This document shows positions 16,436 through 23,761 of a DNA stretch of 41,192 bases, piece by piece. Under the pieces are notes generated by a model. That model had not been told where the DNA came from and searched no databases. It saw only the letters and a program-made list of their open reading frames with translations. The position numbers and the translations under genes were made by a program. Source of the stretch: a virus; the IMG/VR virus record IMGVR_UViG_3300020171_000068, positions 1 through 41,192 of that record, one strand, 5' to 3'. Positions within the stretch are counted from its first letter, which is position 1; every line of letters starts with the position of its first letter.

Positions 16436-16891
16436 TTATGTATAACTTTTATGTTCTTCTTCTACTGATTCCATTCCATCATAATCTTCGATTGTCCATT
16501 TGATATTAAACGGGATTTTAACTATTTTTAGTTCAGATAAAGAATTATAAGATTCTTCTTTTAATTTTTTAACAACTTTAATAAGATTTAAGTCATCTCT
16601 TTCTATATCGTCATCACCAAACCAACTATTATTATCATAACTTCCATCTTTGTTTAAAGGTTTTTTTGTATAAAATATTAAGTCGTAAGGATTATCTTTA
16701 CTTAATTCATTAACATAAGGTCTATATTTATCAGTCGTTGGACTCCATTTTTTACCTTCTTTCTCTCTTATTTCAACGAAAGGATATAGTTTAAATCCTG
16801 ATAATTTGGCATATAACATTATCGCTTCATGACTTAAATTAAATCTACCCCAACATCTATTAATTACAATTTCTTTCATCTTTTTATTCAT
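16436..16891 (-). CDS. Conserved phage protein of unknown function
   Basis: A 151-aa protein of a pattern I recall from many phages: NRCWGRFNLSHEAIMLYAKL at the start, an ERDDLNLIKVVKKL stretch at about 98-110, and a C-terminal ELKIVKIPFNIKWTIEDYDG. The conserved ends suggest one globular domain. Its biochemical role is not known to me. Start preceded by an AT-rich leader. Confidence 0.65.
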   Translation of the reverse strand: MNKKMKEIVINRCWGRFNLSHEAIMLYAKLSGFKLYPFVEIREKEGKKWSPTTDKYRPYVNELSKDNPYDLIFYTKKPLNKDGSYDNNSWFGDDDIERDDLNLIKVVKKLKEESYNSLSELKIVKIPFNIKWTIEDYDGMESVEEEHKSYT

Positions 16892-16912
16892 AATAATATA
16901 ATCGTTAATTAT

Positions 16913-17137
16913 TTAATCCTCTAAGTCAAAATCAACCGATTCTCCTATTCTATACAATTTTTCATCGGATTTTTCGTTTCTATATTTAATCAAAAATTTT
17001 CTTGCTTTTTCATTCGCCTCACTATCATTTTCCGCTTCAAATATATGTTCCTTGTTGAAAGAATCAACAATTTTATTGTCTTCATCGTTTTCTTCATCGC
17101 AAGGTGTGTCTTTATAATTTAATTGGTATAAATTCAT
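16913..17137 (-). CDS. Hypothetical acidic 74-aa protein
   Basis: Rich in Asp, Glu and Asn (EENDEDNK and ENDSEANEKARKF) with an N-terminal beta segment (NLYQLNYKDT). No recognised fold; the beta start and later EANEKARKF helix resemble small phage proteins with an alpha-beta pattern. Leader TAAAATAAATATT before the ATG. Confidence 0.6.
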   Translation of the reverse strand: MNLYQLNYKDTPCDEENDEDNKIVDSFNKEHIFEAENDSEANEKARKFLIKYRNEKSDEKLYRIGESVDFDLED

Positions 17138-17142
17138 AATAT

Positions 17143-17169
17143 TTATTTTACTTTTTTATTTATGGTCAT
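17143..17169 (-). pseudogene. Eight-codon remnant of a duplicated gene start
   Basis: An ATG followed by eight codons (MTINKKVK) and a stop. Bases around its start (ATGACC-TAAATAAAAAA) match the start of the gene at 16430 with one or two differences. It looks like the leftover 5' end of a tandem copy, now possibly only a translational relay to the 74-aa gene. Confidence 0.4.
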
Positions 17170-17170
17170 T

Positions 17171-17287
17171 TTATTTCTTTATTATTACAAATATTAAAAA
17201 CATTGTTCCTATCATTGTCGCCATAAAATAGTCTTTATTTCCCATTACGATAAACCAGATTATAAAATACATTTGCCATTGTTTCAT
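17171..17287 (-). CDS. Membrane microprotein (38 aa)
   Basis: Two short hydrophobic segments (about residues 6-17 and 23-36) with MGNKD between them and a basic C-terminus; possible helical hairpin. Packed between neighbours with a TAA-T-ATG type junction. Confidence 0.5.
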   Translation of the reverse strand: MKQWQMYFIIWFIVMGNKDYFMATMIGTMFLIFVIIKK

Positions 17288-17288
17288 A

Positions 17289-17381
17289 TTATTTATCTAT
17301 AAGTTTTTTAATTAAGTAAATAAAAAGTAAAATTGGTGGAAGGAAAATAAACGTTAGAGTCATTATTATGTATAATGTCAT
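17289..17381 (-). CDS. Membrane microprotein (30 aa)
   Basis: One hydrophobic helix with a central Pro-Pro and a basic tail (LIKKLIDK), indicating an N-out or N-in single span with cytoplasmic C-terminus. Stop and next start are one base apart. Confidence 0.45.
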   Translation of the reverse strand: MTLYIIMTLTFIFLPPILLFIYLIKKLIDK

Positions 17382-17400
17382 AATATAATCGTTAATTTAT

Positions 17401-17550
17401 TTAATCTTTAAAATTTGTCATTATTATCTCCACAAATATAAGGGTAAGGATATATAAAATAGCTTTTTCAAATCCTTCTCCAAAATATATGAAACAAACT
17501 GCGAAGAATGAAACGAAATAGAGTGATATTCTTATTATAAATTTTAACAT
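17401..17550 (-). CDS. Membrane microprotein (49 aa)
   Basis: Two hydrophobic segments (about residues 4-22 and 29-45) separated by FGEGFEKA, forming a probable hairpin in the membrane. It is the fourth membrane peptide in this stretch. Function unknown. Confidence 0.5.
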   Translation of the reverse strand: MLKFIIRISLYFVSFFAVCFIYFGEGFEKAILYILTLIFVEIIMTNFKD

Positions 17551-17563
17551 CTTATTTTTATTA

Positions 17564-17854
17564 TTACTTTTTTAATATCTCTAAAACTCTATAAATAATT
17601 TTTCTTTCATTGGATAAACCTAATCCTTGGTCGTGAGCAGGATAATAATGGTCTAATTTCTCAATCTCCTCTGTCTTTTCCTCTAAATTTTCCTTAATCA
17701 CTTTGTCAATCGTGGAGAAGATAAAATCTTTGATAGCTGTGTTCTTTAATTCCATATCACAACTACCAGCTTCAATAGGATTGCCTTTCACAATCCAATC
17801 ACCATATTCTCTATCAAAATGTTTGATAATCTCTTTTTTTTGTTGCTCGGTCAT
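17564..17854 (-). CDS. Hypothetical 96-aa protein
   Basis: A mainly helical protein with alternating charge. The stretch ending FIFSTIDKVIKENLEEKTEEIEKL resembles a FLFSTINAFIEAEIARLEGM segment in the 123-aa protein at 18530-18901, so the two may be distant paralogues. Both types are found in many CPR and metagenomic phages as far as I can recall, but this is not certain. Role unknown. Confidence 0.55.
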   Translation of the reverse strand: MTEQQKKEIIKHFDREYGDWIVKGNPIEAGSCDMELKNTAIKDFIFSTIDKVIKENLEEKTEEIEKLDHYYPAHDQGLGLSNERKIIYRVLEILKK

Positions 17855-17860
17855 AAAAGT

Positions 17861-18520
17861 TTAGTTATTAGCTTTAAAAAATGCTTTTGCGAATCCTTGG
17901 GGAGTTATGCTTCTTTTAATCGCAGTTAAAGTCATATTTTTATCTCGTTTATATTCCTTTGGTATTACTGGAAGTTTTCTTGTATTCTTATCGGTGCTTG
18001 GGTATCTGGTGTATTTTTTGAAAGTTTTAATCGGTTTAAAATAGCCCCATAGGTCAGTTGCCTTGTTGTAATCTTCTCCAAATTCAGAGGCATCAAATGA
18101 AAGCGCTGGTTTGCCTAAAAATTGTCTTAAATATCCCATCGGATTTTCCAAAGCCCAAAAGTTTAATTTTTTTGTTTCCCTACAAGACCATATAATATCA
18201 AGGCAAGCTCTGACACATTCCATACCCACTTTTAAATCTCTTGGCTTTATGGCTTTTGTGCGAGCCAAACTAAACATTGTGCAAGGTGGAGCAGCGAGAA
18301 TACCCGCAATATCTTTAACTGGGATAGATAATATTTCTTCTTCTCCATTCCTTGTAAAAAATATAAGGTTTTTTTGTCCAAAATAATATTCAAAAGAATG
18401 ATTGGTAATGTCCCATTTGGGTAATGTAATTACAATAACTTTATATCCAGCGTATTCATATGGCTTACTCCAACTTCCAGTTCCTCCGCATAAATCCAGT
18501 ATGATTTTGTTTAACTCCAT
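17861..18520 (-). CDS. C5-cytosine DNA methyltransferase-like protein
   Basis: A 219-aa protein. Motif I is LDLCGGTGSWSKPYEYAGY (SAM binding). Motif IV is AAPPCTMFSLA with C80 in the catalytic PPC position. Motif VI is ENP in WALENPMGYL instead of the usual ENV. The C-terminal TPQGFAKAFF matches the end of this family. It is shorter than bacterial Dcm-like enzymes, with a reduced target-recognition region. No partner restriction enzyme is present, so it probably protects phage DNA or alters host marks. Leader TAAAATAAATATATG follows the previous gene. Confidence 0.75.
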   Translation of the reverse strand: MELNKIILDLCGGTGSWSKPYEYAGYKVIVITLPKWDITNHSFEYYFGQKNLIFFTRNGEEEILSIPVKDIAGILAAPPCTMFSLARTKAIKPRDLKVGMECVRACLDIIWSCRETKKLNFWALENPMGYLRQFLGKPALSFDASEFGEDYNKATDLWGYFKPIKTFKKYTRYPSTDKNTRKLPVIPKEYKRDKNMTLTAIKRSITPQGFAKAFFKANN

Positions 18521-18529
18521 ATATTTATT

Positions 18530-18901
18530 TTACTTTTTTATTAGTTCTTTAAGGTGTGCGATTTGGTCGTTGAGGGCTTGGTTGTAAGCAATCAAGGGTT
18601 CTTTATTCATTACGGTCGCTTTACATCGTGGAGAATGTAAATCTATTGTGCTTCCACAATCACAATCAGGATTTTGTTCTTTCTTCATCCCCTCCAACCT
18701 CGCTATCTCCGCCTCTATGAATGCATTGATGGTGGAGAAGAGAAAAGACTCTATATCTTTTATTATACTTTCAGATGTTGTTTTCAATATTTCATTATCA
18801 ATCTTGTCAGATGAAATACTATAATCAGCCATAGTAAATAAATGATGACACATAATTTGTCTAAACTCCTCGCTAATCTCTTTTTTCATTTCATTTGTCA
18901 T
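18530..18901 (-). CDS. Hypothetical protein with possible Cys/His metal site
   Basis: A 123-aa helical protein with a central NPDCDCGSTIDLHSPRC segment (two Cys, one His, one Cys) that could bind zinc, and a C-terminal coiled-coil-like tail ending KELIKK. The segment FLFSTINAFIEAEIARLEG is shared in type with the 96-aa protein at 17564. Confidence 0.55.
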   Translation of the reverse strand: MTNEMKKEISEEFRQIMCHHLFTMADYSISSDKIDNEILKTTSESIIKDIESFLFSTINAFIEAEIARLEGMKKEQNPDCDCGSTIDLHSPRCKATVMNKEPLIAYNQALNDQIAHLKELIKK

Positions 18902-18906
18902 AGTGG

Positions 18907-19305
18907 TTAGTTATTTAATAAATCTTTATTTTCATAGATGTTGCCGATGATTTCAAAATAATTATTTATACTTGCCATTCCAAAGTTTTCATAACTTGGT
19001 TTTAATTCAAAGCTACCACATTCAAATTCAACTACATCAAATTGATATTTTCCACTTCCACCTTCTTGTCCACAAAATGTTTTTACGATATCCCCTTCGT
19101 AAATTTCTTTGCCATTCTTGTCTTTTAAGTTAGTGAATTGCATAAGTTCAAATTGACTTTCATCTCCAACATTTTCAGCATTTTCTCCAGCTCTTACAAT
19201 AAATCCTCCTAAATTAAGAAACTCAATAGTCATTCCTTCTGTGTATTCATCAAACATTATTTTTCTATTTTTATCCCAAGCTCTAAATTTTATTTCTCTG
19301 TTCAT
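18907..19305 (-). CDS. yopX: YopX family protein
   Basis: A 132-aa protein with the YopX-family signature: the N-terminal REIKFRAWDKNRKIMF, a central LMQFTNLKDKNGKEIYEGDIVK, and a C-terminal FEIIGNIYEN. The family is widespread in phages; the function is not known, although an OB- or SH3-like nucleic-acid-associated fold has been described for it. It lies in the middle of the early operon. Confidence 0.9.
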   Translation of the reverse strand: MNREIKFRAWDKNRKIMFDEYTEGMTIEFLNLGGFIVRAGENAENVGDESQFELMQFTNLKDKNGKEIYEGDIVKTFCGQEGGSGKYQFDVVEFECGSFELKPSYENFGMASINNYFEIIGNIYENKDLLNN

Positions 19306-19310
19306 ATTCT

Positions 19311-19583
19311 TTATGTTACTTTTTTAACTTCATCTTTAACCCATCTATTTCCAAAACATAAATACTGCATTAATCTCCAAAACCAATTAGGAACTTTATT
19401 CTTTGGGGGTCGCCACGATAATCCTTCCCCTCCATTAAATAAACGACATTGCCAATCTGAACATTCTGGAATACTTATTATCCCATATCTACTATTTTTA
19501 TCTGTTCCTTCTACCGTCTTCCCAAACTTCTTCTCAAACTCCTCCTGTGCTTGGTCTAATATTTGTTGTCCAGTTTTGTTCAT
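19311..19583 (-). CDS. Hypothetical 90-aa protein
   Basis: An N-terminal helix (GQQILDQAQEEFEKKFG) is followed by a Trp/Cys-rich part (CSDWQCRLF and PNWFWRLMQYLCFGNRWV). The latter may be membrane-interacting but is not a clean transmembrane span. No family recognised. Confidence 0.55.
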   Translation of the reverse strand: MNKTGQQILDQAQEEFEKKFGKTVEGTDKNSRYGIISIPECSDWQCRLFNGGEGLSWRPPKNKVPNWFWRLMQYLCFGNRWVKDEVKKVT

Positions 19584-19584
19584 A

Positions 19585-20010
19585 TTATTTTAATTCTATA
19601 TTAAGTTTCTCTTTGGCTTTATCTAAAATTTCTTGGCGACAATTATTATGTCCCTCAATCCAACCTAATTCTTGTCCTGCTTCAAAATGATTACTATCAC
19701 TTTTCTGCCATTTATGTTCTTTCGGCAAAACTGCCTCAATTGTTTCCTTGCGACATTTTTTTAATCTTTCGTTAAACCCAGCAATATCATATTCGCAAGC
19801 ACAACAATAACCATCTTCTGTGTCGTGAGTTTCAGAGATAGTGGTGCGGATTACTTCCATAAACTCTGGTAATGTAAAGACATCTTCCGAGCTACCCCGA
19901 TTCGTTTCCCACATTTCTTTTATTTGCTTTTCCCAGTTTTCTTTACAAATGTGTTCGCCGTTTGCGGTTATTGTTTTTCCACATTCATTACAAAAGTATT
20001 CTTGTTTCAT
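19585..20010 (-). CDS. Hypothetical protein with N-terminal zinc finger
   Basis: A 141-aa protein with an N-terminal FCNECGKTITANGEHIC (C-x2-C ... H-x-C) zinc-finger-like segment and a second Cys cluster (YCCACEYD) near residues 68-75. The C-terminal half has a GWIEGHNNCRQEILDKAKEKL helix often seen in phage early proteins. Could bind nucleic acid or a host protein. Confidence 0.6.
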   Translation of the reverse strand: MKQEYFCNECGKTITANGEHICKENWEKQIKEMWETNRGSSEDVFTLPEFMEVIRTTISETHDTEDGYCCACEYDIAGFNERLKKCRKETIEAVLPKEHKWQKSDSNHFEAGQELGWIEGHNNCRQEILDKAKEKLNIELK

Positions 20011-20014
20011 ATTG

Positions 20015-20374
20015 TTATTTTATTGTTTTTAATGAATATATTTTACTTTCGGTTATATCCAAAATCCAATCTTTCGGATAATAATCAACAATGAAATCAC
20101 GATCTTTGTCTGTTAATTTATAACCCGTCTTTATCAAATATCTGAATGTCTTTAATAAATACTCTTCTTCTTTCTTTGGAGTGTGTATCTTGCCGGACGA
20201 ATGGCATTTATTACATAAAGGAATTCCATTAAGAACTGAATTTGAAACTCGTTTACAAATGTGGTGAAGATCTGCCCCCTTGTCGCTTCTACTACACTCC
20301 CAGCAATGAATATATCCGTCAGTTAAGAATAGTTGTCGTGTCTTATTGCTGAATGGATGTTTAAGTCCCGACAT
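20015..20374 (-). CDS. HNH-type endonuclease-like protein
   Basis: A 119-aa protein with a compact HNH/zinc centre: HCWECSRSD, then ADLHHICKR (HH in the first strand), then NGIPLCNKCHSSG. The C-terminal 55 residues are charged. It lacks NUMOD repeats and its start overlaps the gene upstream by 14 bases, so it is likely to be a stable phage gene (recombination or junction processing) and not a recent insertion. Confidence 0.7.
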   Translation of the reverse strand: MSGLKHPFSNKTRQLFLTDGYIHCWECSRSDKGADLHHICKRVSNSVLNGIPLCNKCHSSGKIHTPKKEEEYLLKTFRYLIKTGYKLTDKDRDFIVDYYPKDWILDITESKIYSLKTIK

Positions 20375-20735
20375 CTTCTTTTTCTATCTTGTCTAAATAA
20401 GTTTTGCCTATCTTGTCTAATGTCTTGATATACCATTCATTAAAACCCTCTTCTGTGTTTTTCGTTTCCTTGTAATAGACGAACATTCTTGACCTCAATC
20501 GTTGCGAAGGGCTTTTATCTTCTTTAAATTCTGGTGTGATGTCGGGTATATTTACCAAGTCGGATTCTTCTATAGGTGTTTCTTTGAACAGAAGCCAACC
20601 TTGCTTGCGGTTTAATTTCAATACTGCCTGCCCTTGTTCGTTTGTTAGTTCTTGAGTCCCGAATACAATCTTCCAAGTTCCGTCCACCCTACTGCTTATG
20701 CCTTCAATGCTTGATGATATTTGTAATAAGTTCAT
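20361..20735 (-). CDS. Conserved phage protein near SSB
   Basis: A 124-aa protein with SRVDGTWKIVFGTQELT at residues 15-31 and a KQGWLLFKE strand, a pattern I associate with phage recombination cassettes next to SSB and RecB-like nucleases. A C-terminal helix (EEGFNEWYIKTLDKIG) follows. No catalytic motif. It is coupled to the SSB-like gene through the TAAAATAAATATATG junction. Confidence 0.6.
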   Translation of the reverse strand: MNLLQISSSIEGISSRVDGTWKIVFGTQELTNEQGQAVLKLNRKQGWLLFKETPIEESDLVNIPDITPEFKEDKSPSQRLRSRMFVYYKETKNTEEGFNEWYIKTLDKIGKTYLDKIEKEDVGT

Positions 20736-20744
20736 ATATTTATT

Positions 20745-21152
20745 TTAGAAGGGAATTTCTGACATATCAATGTCATCGCCAGAGATTTCCCCTTTATTAA
20801 CTTCCTTTATGTGAGCCTCAAATTCCGACTCGTTCATTCCCGGCACAACTTTTCCCTCTAACGCCTTAACCTTTGCTTCCAATACTTCAACTCTCTGCGT
20901 CAAAATGTCTGTATCTTTCGGGATAAAGATATTTTTGGCTATACCCTTGCCACCATCTTTTTTGATGTATTCTTTTTCTTCATATTCAAACTCTATGAAA
21001 TCGCCTTCTTTAAGTTTAGACATAAACTCCTCATTAAAAGTTGAATAATATCGTCCATCATCCAATTTTAATGACCAGTTTTTCCACTTGCGACCATTTT
21101 TTTCACCTTCTCTAACACTAATCTGTTTGATTGTTCCTTTTGCTTTCATCAT
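20745..21152 (-). CDS. Single-stranded DNA-binding (SSB-like) protein
   Basis: A 135-aa protein. Residues 1-75 have the strand pattern of an OB fold (KGTIKQISVREGEKNGRKWK, then SLKLDDGRYYSTF, then EGDFIEFEYEEKEY). It ends in a flexible acidic tail with the tip DDIDMSEIPF, like the DDDIPF tip by which bacterial SSB recruits partners. It sits between a RecB-like nuclease and recombination-type genes. It probably coats ssDNA during replication and recombination. An alternative start is the second ATG at 21149. Confidence 0.75.
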   Translation of the reverse strand: MMKAKGTIKQISVREGEKNGRKWKNWSLKLDDGRYYSTFNEEFMSKLKEGDFIEFEYEEKEYIKKDGGKGIAKNIFIPKDTDILTQRVEVLEAKVKALEGKVVPGMNESEFEAHIKEVNKGEISGDDIDMSEIPF

Positions 21153-21162
21153 ACATTTTATT

Positions 21163-22050
21163 TTATTTGTTTAATTTTTTATGCGATTCCATTAAATTTA
21201 TCCAACTCTTAACAGGCAAGCAATGAAAAAAAGTATCTCTATCTAATTCATAACTTGTCGGAACGATTAATACTTCTATATTATTTTCAACCATTTTATA
21301 TTTATGCGTTGTCTGGTCATATTCTTCCCGTTCTAATGTTTTAGGAAGCCTGATGATTATTCTCTTATCAATCTTAATGCCGTAGGGTTCAAATGTGGCG
21401 GCGTAACCAGCGGTCTGGAGGTAATAATCTTCTGATATATGAGAGGCGAATTTGAAATCAACAACAGCCAGCGACTCATCCTTCATAATAGCCATAGCGT
21501 CCATCGTTCCCGCATAACATTTTTCTGGATAAGCAACTCGTGCTTCTGATAATACCCATTGTTTGATATTTTCTTCTTCCCAGTCTTTGAACTGTGTTAT
21601 TGGTCGTTCAAGCGTTCCGATAGGCACTTCTGGCAATGCGGTGTCTCTAATTCTCGCTTTGATATAATCTTCCAACCATTCGTGGCCCGCTTTTCCGTCA
21701 ACTAACGCCGTCTTGCTCTTCCGTCCACTCGCTCCTTTGGCTTCTTTTAACATTGCGATAAACTCTTCGGGTGTTTTTAAGGCAATAATCTTTTCCATAG
21801 TTTCTTTGGCTAAAGCAGTGTCGCCATCATAGTCGGAATATCCTAATGCCTTAACCGCTTCCTTAGCCCCCCAAGCGCTCAACCAATCTTTGGGGATAAT
21901 TGACGATACAGTTGATACGCCTTGTAGTTTTATTCCTGTTTTTATTTCTTCGTAATAATGCTTTCTTTTGTCATTGTCAATAAACTTAACCTTGTCCATC
22001 ATATCAAGGATTGCTTCTTGTATTTTCTTTATTGTTTCTTCTCTAGTCAT
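21163..22050 (-). CDS. RecB-family PD-(D/E)XK nuclease
   Basis: A 295-aa protein. The PD-(D/E)XK centre is visible: H123 in GKAGHEWLEDYI, D184 in AGTMDAMAI, D198 and K200 in AVVDFKFA, then Q212 and Y216 in YLQTAGYAATF. This order is that of RecB/Cas4/AddB-like exonucleases of phages. Metal-dependent DNA cleavage in recombination or host DNA breakdown is expected. It neighbours the SSB-like gene, typical of phage recombination cassettes. Confidence 0.8.
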   Translation of the reverse strand: MTREETIKKIQEAILDMMDKVKFIDNDKRKHYYEEIKTGIKLQGVSTVSSIIPKDWLSAWGAKEAVKALGYSDYDGDTALAKETMEKIIALKTPEEFIAMLKEAKGASGRKSKTALVDGKAGHEWLEDYIKARIRDTALPEVPIGTLERPITQFKDWEEENIKQWVLSEARVAYPEKCYAGTMDAMAIMKDESLAVVDFKFASHISEDYYLQTAGYAATFEPYGIKIDKRIIIRLPKTLEREEYDQTTHKYKMVENNIEVLIVPTSYELDRDTFFHCLPVKSWINLMESHKKLNK

Positions 22051-22053
22051 AAT

Positions 22054-22461
22054 TTAGAATTTAATTATTTTAGTATGTTTTTTACAATTACAACTTCGAC
22101 ATAATGGTTGAATATTCTCAATATTATCACTACCGCCTTTATTTAATGGAATAATATGATCCTCTGTTAAAGTTTTACATTTTTGATTTTCAAATAGCTC
22201 TTTTAACCCACAGCACGGACAAGTCCAGTTGTATTGTGCTTTCAAGGTTTCCCATTCTTCAAGAGTATGGAAACTATTACTTCCTTTCTTTAAAGCCCTT
22301 CTCCTTGCTTCGGAAAAACATTTTCTTCTCTTTTCTGTTTTCTTGCCACCCTTCCAATTATAATTTTTTCCTATTTTTGTTTTACTAATTTTTTCTCGCC
22401 ATTCCTTTGAAAATGGTGGTCTTTTATATCCTTTTTTATGTTGATAAACCCCTTTTGGCAT
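22054..22461 (-). CDS. HNH homing-type endonuclease
   Basis: A 135-aa protein with a basic N-terminus including KEWREKISKTKIGKNYNWKGG (NUMOD-like) and a C-terminal HNH domain: WTCPCCGLKE zinc ligands, [13 protein letters not shown] with catalytic His, then [13 protein letters not shown]. The HNH part is closely similar to the plus-strand enzyme at 35632-36300, so both are copies of one mobile family. It sits between two early genes that would otherwise be adjacent. Confidence 0.85.
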   Translation of the reverse strand: MPKGVYQHKKGYKRPPFSKEWREKISKTKIGKNYNWKGGKKTEKRRKCFSEARRRALKKGSNSFHTLEEWETLKAQYNWTCPCCGLKELFENQKCKTLTEDHIIPLNKGGSDNIENIQPLCRSCNCKKHTKIIKF

Positions 22462-22463
22462 AA

Positions 22464-22706
22464 TTATTCTTCATTATCTTCGTTAATTAACTCGCTTCTT
22501 AAGTGGTCTTCCGTCATCTCCTCGCTCACAGGGATTTGTTTTGCCCTGTCCTGTCCGTAAAAATAATCTTTTAATAATCCACTAACTTCTTCCATTCGCA
22601 TTTTAACATCTGTTAATGTTCTTATACTTTCTGCCGTTTCCTGAATTGCTACATCTAATTTCGTAAAGTCAATTCCCTCTTTGTGTTCCTCATTTTGTTG
22701 GTTCAT
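22464..22706 (-). CDS. Hypothetical acidic 80-aa protein
   Basis: Helical and acidic, with Gln/Glu-rich termini and a central LDVAIQETAESIRTLTDVK helix. No motif. It starts with the usual leader, preceded by a 42-aa gene. Confidence 0.55.
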   Translation of the reverse strand: MNQQNEEHKEGIDFTKLDVAIQETAESIRTLTDVKMRMEEVSGLLKDYFYGQDRAKQIPVSEEMTEDHLRSELINEDNEE

Positions 22707-22716
22707 ATTTTTTATT

Positions 22717-22845
22717 TTACTTATTTATTTGTTCTAAAATTTTAATTATTGGTTTTAATTTTTCTTTAATAATAATTAATCGGTTTCTGTCCCGTCTTTT
22801 TAATTCCTCTAACACCCTTATTGTTCTTTCCTTTTTATTTCTCAT
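22717..22845 (-). CDS. Basic 42-aa microprotein, probably leaderless
   Basis: A 42-aa highly charged helix with many Lys, Arg, Ile and Leu residues (RVLEELKRRDRNR). The promoter just upstream (22852-22879) places transcription start at or very near its ATG, so the mRNA would be leaderless. Possibly a nucleic-acid-binding peptide. Confidence 0.55.
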   Translation of the reverse strand: MRNKKERTIRVLEELKRRDRNRLIIIKEKLKPIIKILEQINK

Positions 22846-22851
22846 ATTATT

Positions 22852-22879
22852 ATATTAACATATCCAACAACCTTGTCAA
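22852..22879 (-). promoter_or_regulatory. Sigma70-type promoter, minus strand
   Basis: TTGACA (22879-22874, perfect) and TAATAT (22857-22852) with a 16-base spacer on the minus strand; TATAAT (22854-22849) at 19 bases is an alternative. Only about six bases separate the -10 from the ATG at 22845. It gives a second entry point for the HNH, RecB, SSB and methyltransferase part of the early operon. Confidence 0.6.
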
Positions 22880-22894
22880 ACACTTTTTAATGAC

Positions 22895-22903
22895 TTATAC
22901 ACA
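22895..22903 (+). other. DnaA-box-like nonamer
   Basis: TTATACACA matches the relaxed DnaA box TTWTNCACA. It lies in the 77-base gap that also holds the promoter. One isolated copy is weak evidence for a role in replication. Confidence 0.2.
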
Positions 22904-22922
22904 GCCTTGTTTCTTCGCTAAA

Positions 22923-23132
22923 TTAAGCCATCTTTAGCCCTTCCGTGTTATTTAAAAGATTTTGCCAATAAAAACATTCCGATTCTGCCATACTCATATC
23001 CCCTCCCGTCCAAACCATATAATCAACTTTTTTCTTGGCTTCTTTGATTTTGTTTTCTATAAAAGATTTATCGTAAAAAATTATAACTCCTGTTGCCGAA
23101 TTTATGTTGCCGATGATTTTGATTTTTTTCAT
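22923..23132 (-). CDS. Hypothetical 69-aa protein
   Basis: An N-terminal beta segment (KKIKIIGNINSATGVIIF) and then a helix of 30 residues. The GGDMSMAESECFYW stretch has no known match. It overlaps the gp37/gp68-like gene by ATGA and ends the first transcription unit before the promoter at 22.87 kb. Confidence 0.55.
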   Translation of the reverse strand: MKKIKIIGNINSATGVIIFYDKSFIENKIKEAKKKVDYMVWTGGDMSMAESECFYWQNLLNNTEGLKMA

Positions 23133-23761
23133 ATATTTAATTTAATATATTCTTTAATATTATTTTTATAAAATATGTTTCTATGTTTTATACTTTTTAT
23201 CCATTCCTGTTTTGGTTTTATTGCCCCTGTTCCTGACATAGCCCCGACTATTACTAAATTAAATTCTGGTAAACATTTTATAACACCTTTATCTATTTCG
23301 CCAAGCAAAGGTTCAAAAGATATAAATTTATAATTATCACCGGACATTTTTAGATAACGAGATTTATTCCACTGTTCGGTTTTTGATTCTGTCCCATCTA
23401 TCGTTATACCCAACCAACAATTTTTAGGGAAAATAAATTCTAAATATCTTTTCGGATTTTTGGTTAGAAATTGAAAGGTGTGTTGCGGATTTTGTCCGAC
23501 AACGATTAAAATATTTTCAATAATACTTTTTTCCACCCAATCGCCGAATAAATCAGCCATAGAACAAACAAATATCTTGCTCGGTTTTTTGGGCATTTTA
23601 TCATTCAACCTGTCGTAATAGAATTTTGGCTTTGTCCAATCGGGTATCCATTTAAATCGGTCATTTAATCTTTTGGCATAACAATAAGAGCAATTATTTT
23701 TACATCCGACAATCGGATTCCAAGTGTAATTTGTCCACTCAATTTTAGTTTTGTTTATCAT
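23129..23761 (-). CDS. DUF5131 (phage Gp37/Gp68-like) radical-SAM-type protein
   Basis: A 210-aa protein with the family's N-terminal IEWTNYTWNPIVGC and Cys motif C20-x3-C24-x2-C27 (CKNNCSYCYA), the layout of a radical-SAM [4Fe-4S] site. Further family segments are KIFVCSMADLFGDWV, HTFQFLTKNPKRY, and ISFEPLLGEI. The reaction is unknown; family members occur in many phages and may modify nucleic acid or a small molecule. It overlaps both neighbours by four bases. Confidence 0.85.
   Translation of the reverse strand: MINKTKIEWTNYTWNPIVGCKNNCSYCYAKRLNDRFKWIPDWTKPKFYYDRLNDKMPKKPSKIFVCSMADLFGDWVEKSIIENILIVVGQNPQHTFQFLTKNPKRYLEFIFPKNCWLGITIDGTESKTEQWNKSRYLKMSGDNYKFISFEPLLGEIDKGVIKCLPEFNLVIVGAMSGTGAIKPKQEWIKSIKHRNIFYKNNIKEYIKLNI

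Noticed and set aside
22895-22903. DnaA-box cluster as the origin
   Set aside because: Only one TTATACACA copy is present; the TGGTT repeats in the initiator gene are a better candidate.
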